DNA of 64,000 nucleotides, from contig JAURZL010000013.1 in the NCBI GenBank assembly GCA_030653365.1, positions 278,473 through 342,472 on the forward strand, given 5' to 3'. This stretch comes from Anaerolineaceae bacterium. GTDB taxonomy: Bacteria > Chloroflexota > Anaerolineae > Anaerolineales > Anaerolineaceae. Below, piece after piece: positions 35,118 through 42,886 of this stretch (the stretch's first letter is position 1; every line of letters begins with the position of its first letter). A program made the translations under genes and the position numbers. Under the pieces are notes generated by a model that was not told the origin of the DNA, did no database searches, and saw only the letters and a list, made by a program, of their open reading frames with translations.

Positions 35118-37150
35118 TGGCTGACTTATTTGGAATTACAGGAAAAATTGCTCGTGTTGACCTGACCGCTGGAACGGTCACAGTCATTGAGCCTGCAGTT
35201 GATGTTTATCGAAAATTCCTTGGCGGTTCGTCATTGGGTGCTTACTTCCTTTTCAAAGAAGGAATTTTTGACCCAATGCTTGACCCATTAGGACCTGATA
35301 ATTTACTTCAATTCATGATCGGACCTATGACCGGTGCTTCACCGAATCCCCGCATAACTGTTGTAACAAAAAGCCCATACAATATCTTTTGCGCTTCAAC
35401 CTGTGGTGGACACGTTGGTTCTGAAGTAAAATTTGCTGGATGGGATGGTATTCAGGTAGTCGGAAAAGCTTCCAAACCTGTTTACATCGCTGTCATTGAT
35501 GACAAGATCGAAATTCGTGACGCTGGCCATGTCTGGGGTAAAGGGGTAGAAGAATCTGAGTTAATTCTAAAAAGCGAAGTTCTGGCTGAAACGGAAGTTC
35601 GTGAAGCGATGATTCGTGATGCTGACCTGAACCCAACCTGGGCTGCCTTGCGGCCACCCAAACGTAAAGGAATGCATGCCAAACGTCTTGCTCATGTATT
35701 GGTGATTGGTCCAGGTGGTGAAAATCAGGTTCATTATGCCTGTATCTGTACGGAAGGTGCGCGAGCGGCTGGCCGCTGGGGTTCTGGTGCGGTCATGGGA
35801 TCCAAGAATCTGAAAGCCATTGTTGTGCGTGGTACCAAAGGCCACCGTCTGGCTGACAAGAAAACATTCATGGCATTAACCAGCGCGGTTCTGAAATCAG
35901 AAACTGGTGATGCCTTCTGGCGTTCTTATGGCACAGCGGGTATCGGTGCTGCTTCTGCATACGTTGAAGATGCATTCCCGATTCGCAACTGGCAATGGTG
36001 CTGTTGGTCAGACCCACAAACCAGAGCTATTACAGGTCCATTCATGGATTCTGCCAGCTTTGTGCGCAAGACTTCCTGTACGAACTGCAACTTGCATTGT
36101 CTCTATCCGGTAGAAATCACCAGCACAGATCCACTCATGGATCGTGTGATGTCTGATATGCCGGACTGGGAAGCCATGGGTATGGTTGGTGGTAATCTTG
36201 GATTTATGGAAATGGAAGGTCAGGATCCAGGACAACCGTTTACGGGTACAATGCGTGATCAGGCAGAAAATCTTGCCAAACTTCAATACACCACTTTCAT
36301 TCATGATAATGCCAGTTTGGACTTCATCGAAGGTGGAGCAAATATAGCGCTCTTAATGGAATTAGTCCAAAGAGGGTTCATCAGCGCCAGTGATCTGGAT
36401 GGTATCGACCTGAAATGGGGCGATGTTCATGCTGTTGATGAATTGGTGAAAAAGATTGCTACCCGAGATGGTATTGGCGATAAACTTGCGCAAGGAACCT
36501 ATGAAACTGCCCGTTACTTCGCAGAACTCAAAGGAAAACCAGAAATTTTAGACTACAGCATGACTAATCACCATTACGGTCAACCTGCTCATGACGTTCG
36601 CAGTCCAAAGGATAAGAATGCTTTGGAATATGTCACCGTCAATCGTGCCGCTGCCCATACCGGTGGTGGTACTGGTGGTTTTAAAACGGGTGATTGGGCA
36701 GCAGCTATTGCTGGTCAGAATGTGAATGCAACCCAAAACTCACTAGTGCATTGTCAATTCGCTGCTGGCCATCTGGCTGGAAGTAGAATTGATATGGTCA
36801 AAGCAGCCACTGGTTGGAATGATTTCAGTGATGAAGACCTGCAGTTAGTCGGTGCACGTGAATATGCATTATCCCGTCTCTTTGAGGTTCATATCCGACA
36901 ACTGAAAGATCCCAAGGAAGAGTGGGACAAGCAGGTTCCTCCGCGCTGGTTCTTTGATCCATTACCAAATGGCCCTGAGAAGGGTGCAGTCGCTTACGAA
37001 GGAAAACCCGATGTACTCTTCAATGAAGCTCTACCAGCTTACTGGAAAGAACGTGGTTGGACAGAGGACAAAGGTATTCCAACCCTGGATACCCTTAAAA
37101 AATTAGGCATTGATGACATTGCTGGAGACGTTGCAAAAGAACATCTCTAA
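35117..37150 (+). CDS. Aldehyde ferredoxin oxidoreductase-family tungsten enzyme
   Basis: A 677-residue AOR-family protein of usual length. The N-terminal domain (1-210) shows RKFLGGSSLGAYFLF and the ITVVTKSPYNIF...GGHVGSEVKFAGWDGI pattern that binds the bis-pterin cofactor. The [4Fe-4S] ligands are Cys321, Cys324, Cys328 and Cys546 (CTNCNLHC and VHCQF). Members oxidise aldehydes or, as BamB, reduce aromatic acyl-CoA; the substrate is not evident. It lacks its own signal peptide. The coupled Tat-signal Fe-S subunit could carry it across as a folded complex. moaA nearby fits the need for molybdopterin. A strong hairpin follows the stop. Confidence 0.88.
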   Translation: MADLFGITGKIARVDLTAGTVTVIEPAVDVYRKFLGGSSLGAYFLFKEGIFDPMLDPLGPDNLLQFMIGPMTGASPNPRITVVTKSPYNIFCASTCGGHVGSEVKFAGWDGIQVVGKASKPVYIAVIDDKIEIRDAGHVWGKGVEESELILKSEVLAETEVREAMIRDADLNPTWAALRPPKRKGMHAKRLAHVLVIGPGGENQVHYACICTEGARAAGRWGSGAVMGSKNLKAIVVRGTKGHRLADKKTFMALTSAVLKSETGDAFWRSYGTAGIGAASAYVEDAFPIRNWQWCCWSDPQTRAITGPFMDSASFVRKTSCTNCNLHCLYPVEITSTDPLMDRVMSDMPDWEAMGMVGGNLGFMEMEGQDPGQPFTGTMRDQAENLAKLQYTTFIHDNASLDFIEGGANIALLMELVQRGFISASDLDGIDLKWGDVHAVDELVKKIATRDGIGDKLAQGTYETARYFAELKGKPEILDYSMTNHHYGQPAHDVRSPKDKNALEYVTVNRAAAHTGGGTGGFKTGDWAAAIAGQNVNATQNSLVHCQFAAGHLAGSRIDMVKAATGWNDFSDEDLQLVGAREYALSRLFEVHIRQLKDPKEEWDKQVPPRWFFDPLPNGPEKGAVAYEGKPDVLFNEALPAYWKERGWTEDKGIPTLDTLKKLGIDDIAGDVAKEHL

Positions 37151-37178
37151 ACTTTGTTGATTAGTTTTGTGTGACCAA

Positions 37179-37216
37179 CCGAGGTTCCAACCGATTTAGA
37201 TTTGTTGGAACCTCGG
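37179..37216 (+). terminator. Intra-cluster hairpin after the AOR gene
   Basis: CCGAGGTTCCAAC and GTTGGAACCTCGG form a perfect 13-bp stem with a 12-base loop. The following bases (ATCTAATTC) are not a true U-run, so it may be a weak terminator or a 3' stability element. It would raise the level of the Fe-S/AOR message above the genes behind it. Confidence 0.55.
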
Positions 37217-37256
37217 ATCTAATTCTTTACAAAATCTCTCATTACTGTTACTTATT

Positions 37257-38186
37257 ATGATGAATAAAGAAGATCAAGCATACAAGAAACTCTTTGAACG
37301 TAATTATGGAGTCTTCACTCCTGAAGAACAAGAACGTTTACGAAATGCAAATATATTAATAATCGGAAGTGGTGGAATTGGTGGTGTCATAGCCATCACT
37401 CTTGCCAGAAGTGGCGTGGAGCATTTTACCATTTATGAATTTGATTCCTACCAGCACTCAAATATTAATCGACAGATTTGCTGTTTCTCCGAAACAATCG
37501 GTAAAAATAAAGGTGTTGTAACCCGAAATTCAATCCTGAATATCAATCCTGCAGCGGAAGTCGAATTAATAGAGAGAGAACTTTTAGCTGAAGAAATTCC
37601 TTCTGTCATACGAGATCATAAATGGGATGTGATCATGCCGGCAGCTGATAAGTGGCCACTGAGTATTTCTTTGTTGGATACCTGTGTTGATTATGGTGTG
37701 CCTGCTGTAATGTCATATCCGGCTGGTGCCTTAGGACGTGTATGTACTTTTATGCCTGGTGGACCATATGCCTCGGAGTGTCTGGTTATGCCATATCGAG
37801 CAACTTATGATCAATTGAAAGAATTTATGGATAATCCGGAAAACCGCAGCATTTTACATTACTACAAAAAAACCGGTGGCTGGACCCAGGAATGGTTTGA
37901 AGGTTTTTGTGAAGGCAAATTACCTCATCCTCAAATTGCCCCTATCGTCTGGATCACCGGTGCTCTGGCGGCTATGGAAATCATAAAGATTGTCACAAAA
38001 AGGTGGAAACCCGTTGCTGCTCCGAAATACTGGCATATTACGCCTGAAGGAGGTCGTATTGCACGATTTGGATTGGGTCGAAGGCTTTTATCACGTACGA
38101 TCCGAAGAGAGTGGGGTAAAAAAATAATTCCCGCTTTGGTAAAACGTCCCAGACTGGTGCGGATTTTTACCCGCCTTATTAGTTAA
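37257..38186 (+). CDS. ThiF/MoeB/HesA-family E1-like adenylyltransferase
   Basis: A 309-residue Rossmann protein. GSGGIGG (37-43) binds ATP; SNINRQ (R72), K83/K85 and Asp131 (PAADKW) match the conserved ATP-site residues of MoeB/ThiF. The zinc CxxC pairs of MoeB are not seen in the usual place, and a basic C-terminal tail (about 275-309) is added. MoeB activates MoaD for molybdopterin synthesis, so its place beside AOR suggests cofactor or sulfur-carrier activation. No MoaD/ThiS-like gene is nearby, so another carrier or a peptide substrate is possible. No strong Shine-Dalgarno is seen; ATGs at 37257 and 37260 are adjacent. Confidence 0.75.
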   Translation: MMNKEDQAYKKLFERNYGVFTPEEQERLRNANILIIGSGGIGGVIAITLARSGVEHFTIYEFDSYQHSNINRQICCFSETIGKNKGVVTRNSILNINPAAEVELIERELLAEEIPSVIRDHKWDVIMPAADKWPLSISLLDTCVDYGVPAVMSYPAGALGRVCTFMPGGPYASECLVMPYRATYDQLKEFMDNPENRSILHYYKKTGGWTQEWFEGFCEGKLPHPQIAPIVWITGALAAMEIIKIVTKRWKPVAAPKYWHITPEGGRIARFGLGRRLLSRTIRREWGKKIIPALVKRPRLVRIFTRLIS

Positions 38187-38206
38187 AGATCCAAGAGAAA
38201 ATTTAA

Positions 38207-38746
38207 ATGAAACGTATTAAATTAGGCATAAATCCTCTGGCATTATTGGCAGGTGTACTCTTATTCATTGGAATGCTGTTCCCCTGGTGGACTTTGGAAG
38301 TATCGGTGATGCCCAGACCAACAGATATTTATCCACATCTCATTGATGGTCCAGCCAGTGAATTTATTGGATATACACGAAGTCCTCAAATGGCGATTTT
38401 ATTTTCCCTCATTGTGACTTGCATAGTTCTTTTCGTTACAGGATCTTTTATTAAAGGAAAAGGAATTGCGATTGCATTAACCGTTGCAGGGGTTCTGGTA
38501 AGTCTGGCTATCTGGCGTTTTTTGGATAGGATAGCTGGTGTAGCTGCAATTTACAATGTACCAATTCAAGGACATGGGGTGGGAAATTATGGTGGCTTTG
38601 CCATGGTGGATGTTTATGCTGTATTACAACCGGGGATTTACCTGGCTTCGATCGCTGCAATTTTAGGAGTTCTTGCTGGTTTTTTTCATAAGAAATTTTC
38701 CGAAAAATTTAGATTGAATTGGAATTCTAATGATAGTTCATTTTAA
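38207..38746 (+). CDS. Four-helix membrane protein of unknown function
   Basis: A 179-residue protein with hydrophobic segments at about 10-30, 60-80, 85-103 and 143-165 and a ~30-residue extracytoplasmic loop after the first. I do not recognise the family. It could be a small quinone- or heme-binding anchor, but few membrane-embedded His residues are present. It lies between the E1-like gene and the cytochrome gene, with short gaps on both sides, so it belongs to the cluster. Confidence 0.55.
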   Translation: MKRIKLGINPLALLAGVLLFIGMLFPWWTLEVSVMPRPTDIYPHLIDGPASEFIGYTRSPQMAILFSLIVTCIVLFVTGSFIKGKGIAIALTVAGVLVSLAIWRFLDRIAGVAAIYNVPIQGHGVGNYGGFAMVDVYAVLQPGIYLASIAAILGVLAGFFHKKFSEKFRLNWNSNDSSF

Positions 38747-38795
38747 AATGGATTATCCAAAAAAAAACTTAATCAAGAAAATGGAGGATAAAGAA

Positions 38796-39080
38796 ATGAA
38801 AAAAAGATTCGTATTTATATTTGTTTTGATAGCGCTGGCAGTCGTTTTGGTTGGTTGTGGATCATCTACGCCAGCTGAACCTACCCCACATCCAGGTCAG
38901 GCATTGGTTGAAACCAAATGCAGCACCTGTCACGGGTTACCGCAAGTGAATAATGCCAAATATACCAGAGGTACCTGGGAATCCACTGTGGACCGAATGG
39001 TGATGGCTGGTATGCAGATACCTGATGATCAAAAAGCATTAATTATTGATTATCTTGCTATTCGTGACGAAAACAAATAG
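38796..39080 (+). CDS. Small c-type cytochrome lipoprotein
   Basis: A 94-residue protein. The signal peptide ends in a lipobox (VLVGC, Cys21). A single heme-c motif CSTCH lies at 42-46, and Met68, Met70 or Met73 could be the sixth ligand. The size matches a monoheme class I-like cytochrome, though shorter than usual. It would sit on the outer face of the membrane and pass single electrons. An upstream in-frame start (38730) lies inside the previous gene; ATGGAGG eight bases before 38796 decides for the shorter form. I see no cytochrome c maturation genes in the window. Confidence 0.75.
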   Translation: MKKRFVFIFVLIALAVVLVGCGSSTPAEPTPHPGQALVETKCSTCHGLPQVNNAKYTRGTWESTVDRMVMAGMQIPDDQKALIIDYLAIRDENK

Positions 39081-39097
39081 CTAAAGAGAATTATCAA

Positions 39098-40486
39098 ATG
39101 GAACCCAAATTAGCTGAATTATTACGAAGACTCCAAAATGGGGATGTTAATCGCAGAGATTTTATTCGAACTGCCGGATTGTTAGGATTCAGCATCGGAG
39201 CAGCAGAAATTTTGGCTGCTTGTTCACCGATTAAACCTCCGAAAACTACTTCTGGTATTCAGTATCAATATGAAGGTTACAAAACCGTTCCAACTTCTCC
39301 TCATTATTTTATTACCCCTGAATCAACGAGTGCACCTACAGCTGAAGCGAAATTGTATCTGTGGTATTGCTCTGTTTGTGGTGAAAAATTTTCCAGTGCA
39401 CTCGCCATCCAAAATCATGTTTTAGAAACTCATACATGGATATTACCTGAAGTCAGACAGGTTGATGAACCTACTTATTATCAGTTCTTAACTGATAAGG
39501 TAAAAAAGTTTGACGAAAGGAATACAATCTTTTCTCGTATTGCCTGGGATGAGGATTACCAACAACGTGTTGGAAAAGTGATGCCATTTGTTACCCAAAC
39601 TGATCCTTCATTTTTGGAAGGAAATGCATTAGTTGCTGGTGCTATTTATGTAGATCAGACTGCAGGAAGTTTTCATCCTTATTATCCCGGTTATTTTGGC
39701 CACATTCGCGATAACGGTGGCTTATATAGCTGGGATGATGAGATTAATCCTGAAAAATATCCCATCGGTGATCCTGTAGAAATGTCAAACAGAATTAAGA
39801 AAGTTGCCCGTTTTTATGGTGCTGATCTGGTTGGAATTGCCAAAATTGATCCACGCTGGGTCTATGAGAATTTTTTTGAACCAATCACAGGAAATGCCGG
39901 TCCTTTTGGGATGAAATACAAATATGCGATCGTCATGGGGATTGAAATGACCGCAGATATGATCGATCTTTCTCCGGGTGCAGAAGCCAGTGCTGCGACG
40001 GCAAAGGCATATTCACATATGGCTGAAATCTCATCTTCTTTGGCTAAGTATATACGGATGCTTGGGTATCCCGCAGTCCCTTCGGGAAATGACACTATTC
40101 AAAGTATCCCCTTAGCGATTGATGCAGGATTAGGTGAACTTGGCAGAATTGGACTTATGTTGAGTCCGGAATTTGGACCCCGACAAAGACTCTGTAAAGT
40201 GTTGACTAATTTACCCCTGGTACCGGATAAACCGATTGATTTTGGAATTCAGAAATATTGTGAAACTTGCCATTCATGCGCCCAGGCATGCCCAGTCGCG
40301 GCGATCAAAAAAGGTGAGCGCACAACCGAACAGACCTCAATTTCAAATCGCCCAGGGATATTACGGTGGCCGGTAGATGTTGAAAAATGCTACATGTTCT
40401 GGCAGGAGAATGGCGGCATCGATTGTGCTAATTGTGTTGCGGCATGTCCCTGGGCAATGCAGCCAAGACGAAATATTTTTAAGTAA
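39098..40486 (+). CDS. Reductive-dehalogenase-like Tat protein with a C2H2 zinc finger
   Basis: A 462-residue protein. A Tat motif (NRRDFIRTAG, 18-27), hydrophobic stretch and possible lipobox (LAAC, Cys42) open the chain. Residues 91-112 fit the classical C2H2 finger exactly: C-x2-C-x3-F-x5-I-x2-H-x4-H. The C-terminal half follows RdhA/QueG-type proteins: AIDAGLGELGRIG, then SPEFGPRQRLCKVLTNLPL, Cys388/391/394/398 and Cys431/443/446/450 for two [4Fe-4S] clusters. RdhA enzymes use a corrinoid to remove halides, but many relatives have unknown substrates. No rdhB-type anchor gene is present. It lies between the cytochrome and NuoE-like genes. Confidence 0.78.
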   Translation: MEPKLAELLRRLQNGDVNRRDFIRTAGLLGFSIGAAEILAACSPIKPPKTTSGIQYQYEGYKTVPTSPHYFITPESTSAPTAEAKLYLWYCSVCGEKFSSALAIQNHVLETHTWILPEVRQVDEPTYYQFLTDKVKKFDERNTIFSRIAWDEDYQQRVGKVMPFVTQTDPSFLEGNALVAGAIYVDQTAGSFHPYYPGYFGHIRDNGGLYSWDDEINPEKYPIGDPVEMSNRIKKVARFYGADLVGIAKIDPRWVYENFFEPITGNAGPFGMKYKYAIVMGIEMTADMIDLSPGAEASAATAKAYSHMAEISSSLAKYIRMLGYPAVPSGNDTIQSIPLAIDAGLGELGRIGLMLSPEFGPRQRLCKVLTNLPLVPDKPIDFGIQKYCETCHSCAQACPVAAIKKGERTTEQTSISNRPGILRWPVDVEKCYMFWQENGGIDCANCVAACPWAMQPRRNIFK

Positions 40487-40545
40487 AAATACCCTTATAG
40501 GTATTGTTATCAATCTCGAATAGAAGAAAGGAATTTAATAATAAT

Positions 40546-41028
40546 ATGACAATGGATATCAACAATGTAGAAACAATCATCGATCGTCATGGAAAGGATG
40601 AAAAAGCATTGATTCAAGCAATGCTGGCCGTCCAGGAAGAATTCCATTACCTGCCTGAGGAAGCGCTTAAATTATTATCCGAAAAATTAAATGTTCCCAT
40701 GATCCGAATTTATCAGGTAGCTGCATTTTACAAAGTCTTCAGGCTGGAACCGCGAGGGAAACATATTATTACTGTTTGTAATGGAACAGCCTGTCATGTT
40801 CGGGGTAGTAACATGCTGGTGGACCAGGTAAATCGGGTATTAAAAATAGCCCCTGGTGAGACGACAGAGGATAAGGAATTTACTCTTGAGGAAGTATCCT
40901 GTCTGGGATGTTGTGCAATTGCTCCTGTGTTGACAATTGACGAAAAAAAGTATGGCAATATGTCTGTCAGTAAAGTTGAACGTGTAATTAAAAAATCTGT
41001 AGAGAAGGAGGCCGTCGCTGATGACTGA
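40546..41028 (+). CDS. NuoE/HndA-like [2Fe-2S] subunit
   Basis: A 160-residue thioredoxin-fold ferredoxin. The ligands are Cys78 and Cys83 (CNGTAC) and Cys119 and Cys123 (CLGCC), the pattern of the 24-kDa subunit of complex I and of bifurcating hydrogenases and formate dehydrogenases. The helical N-terminus (EEFHYLPEEAL) is usual. The true start is the ATG at 40546, since the frame upstream opens only with a TTG. It overlaps the NuoF-like gene by eight bases. It forms the NAD(P)H-side electron entry together with that subunit. Confidence 0.9.
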   Translation: MTMDINNVETIIDRHGKDEKALIQAMLAVQEEFHYLPEEALKLLSEKLNVPMIRIYQVAAFYKVFRLEPRGKHIITVCNGTACHVRGSNMLVDQVNRVLKIAPGETTEDKEFTLEEVSCLGCCAIAPVLTIDEKKYGNMSVSKVERVIKKSVEKEAVADD

Positions 41029-42874
41029 AAGAATTTTACCTGCAGAATTGGAAAAACAACGCCAGCAAATTCTGTCTGCTAGGGATGCGTCCAAGCCTGT
41101 CATTCTGGTGTGTGGAGGAACTGGATGCCGGTCACAGGATTCGGTTCAGGTGGCGGAATCGTTCAGGAATGCCATCCATGATCAAGGGTTGGATTCAAAA
41201 GTCGAATTGAAAACAACTGGCTGTCATGGGTTTTGTGAACAAGGACCTTTGGTTGTTATACACCCGGAGAAAATTGTTTATACGCATGTCAAACCTAAAG
41301 ATGCCAAGACTATTATTTCTGAAACAATTGTGAACGGAAAAGTTGTGGATCGATTGTTATATACTGATCCGATCACAGAAAACATAATTGTTCATGAGGA
41401 TGAAATACCATTTTATAAACAACAAACTCGTGTTTTATTAAAAAACAGCGGTGCGATTGATCCTGAAAAAATTGAAGATTATATTGCAGGTGGAGGATAT
41501 AAAGCTGTTTCCAAAGCGCTGTTCGAGATGACTCCTGATCAGGTGATGGAAGAAGTCAAAAAGGCAAATCTGAGAGGTCGTGGTGGTGCAGGATTCCCTG
41601 CTGCAATAAAGTGGGAATTATGCCGGAAAGAAAAATCAAATCAAAGATATATAATTTGTAACGCTGATGAAGGGGATCCGGGTGCATTTCAGGATCGTGG
41701 AATTATTGAGGGAAATCCCCACAGCATCCTGGAAGGAATGATACTGGGTGCATATGCGATTGGTGCCAGCAAAGGATACATTTACATCCGGCATGAATAT
41801 CCTTTAGCAGTAAAAATGATCAACAAAGCAATTGTTCAAGCACGTGAATATGGCTTTTTAGGCAATAATATTCTCGGCAGTGATTTCAGTTTTGATCCGG
41901 AAGTACAACTGGGAGCTGGCGCTTTTGTTTGCGGAGAAGAGACCGCTATGATGGCTTCGATCGAAGGGCGTGTGGGTGAACCCCGGACCCGTCCTCCTTA
42001 TCCAGCGCAAAAAGGTTTGTGGGGGAAACCAACCAATATTAATAACGTAAAAACCTGGGCCTGGGTACCTCATATTATCAACAATGGGGCTGACTGGTTT
42101 GCCAATATTGGCAATGAGAAAAATCGTGGAACAATGATTTTCTCTCTCGTAGGAAAAGTCAATAATACCGGATTGGTTGAAGTTCCTATGGGAATCAGTA
42201 TCCGAGAACTGATTGAAGGAATCGGTGGAGGTGTGCCCAAAGGAAAGAAATTGAAAGCAGTACAAACCGGCGGACCATCGGGCGGTTGTATTCCAGTAAG
42301 TATGTTTGAATTACCCATGGACTATGATAGTCTGCGCGAGGCAGGGTCGATCATGGGCTCTGGTGGCGTGATTGTGATGGATGAAGACACCTGCATGGTG
42401 GATGTGGCACGTTATTTCCTGGAGTTTTGTAAATTTGAATCCTGTGGTAAATGCAGCGCATGCCGTGAAGGTGTAAAGAGGATGTGGGAGATTGTGGATT
42501 ACGTATCCAGAGGGTTTGGCGAAGAAGGCGATATCGAATTGCTGGAAGAACTTGCCAATGCTGTAAGAATTGGTTCCCTGTGTGGATTAGGGCAAACAGC
42601 ACCAAACCCGGTGCTGACAACGATCAAGTATTTCAGAGATGAATACGAAGCCCACATTCGCGATAAAACCTGTCCAGCTGGGGTTTGTAAGGCTCTGATT
42701 ACATTTGAGATCATTGCCGATAGCTGTCCTGGATGTACATTATGCGCCCGATATTGTCCGGTAGAAGCCATATCAGGCGAGAAAGGTAAACCACATGTCA
42801 TTGATGAGAGCATTTGCATCCGTTGTGGTGTTTGCCGTGACGTTTGTAATTACAATGCTGTTGTGGTCAGATAG
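41021..42874 (+). CDS. NuoF/HndC-like NAD(P)H-binding flavoprotein subunit
   Basis: A 617-residue protein of the hydrogenase/formate-dehydrogenase beta type. Residues 25-110 are an extra thioredoxin-like [2Fe-2S] domain (Cys31/36/68/72). The central NuoF domain has NLRGRGGAGFPAAIKW and CNADEGDPGAFQDR for FMN and NADH, then ESCGKCSACREG with SLCGLGQ for a [4Fe-4S] cluster. The last ~70 residues add two more clusters (CPGCTLCARYCP and CIRCGVCRDVCN). It should oxidise or reduce NAD(P)H and may bifurcate, but that is not shown. Coupled by overlap with the NuoE-like gene, and 12 bases before the fusion gene. Confidence 0.92.
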   Translation: MTERILPAELEKQRQQILSARDASKPVILVCGGTGCRSQDSVQVAESFRNAIHDQGLDSKVELKTTGCHGFCEQGPLVVIHPEKIVYTHVKPKDAKTIISETIVNGKVVDRLLYTDPITENIIVHEDEIPFYKQQTRVLLKNSGAIDPEKIEDYIAGGGYKAVSKALFEMTPDQVMEEVKKANLRGRGGAGFPAAIKWELCRKEKSNQRYIICNADEGDPGAFQDRGIIEGNPHSILEGMILGAYAIGASKGYIYIRHEYPLAVKMINKAIVQAREYGFLGNNILGSDFSFDPEVQLGAGAFVCGEETAMMASIEGRVGEPRTRPPYPAQKGLWGKPTNINNVKTWAWVPHIINNGADWFANIGNEKNRGTMIFSLVGKVNNTGLVEVPMGISIRELIEGIGGGVPKGKKLKAVQTGGPSGGCIPVSMFELPMDYDSLREAGSIMGSGGVIVMDEDTCMVDVARYFLEFCKFESCGKCSACREGVKRMWEIVDYVSRGFGEEGDIELLEELANAVRIGSLCGLGQTAPNPVLTTIKYFRDEYEAHIRDKTCPAGVCKALITFEIIADSCPGCTLCARYCPVEAISGEKGKPHVIDESICIRCGVCRDVCNYNAVVVR

Positions 42875-42886
42875 GGAGAAGATACT

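Noticed and set aside
39098..40486. Call as epoxyqueuosine reductase QueG
   Set aside because: QueG is cytoplasmic and lacks a Tat signal; this protein has a Tat/lipobox N-terminus and the RdhA-style PEFGPRQRLCKV and spaced second cluster.
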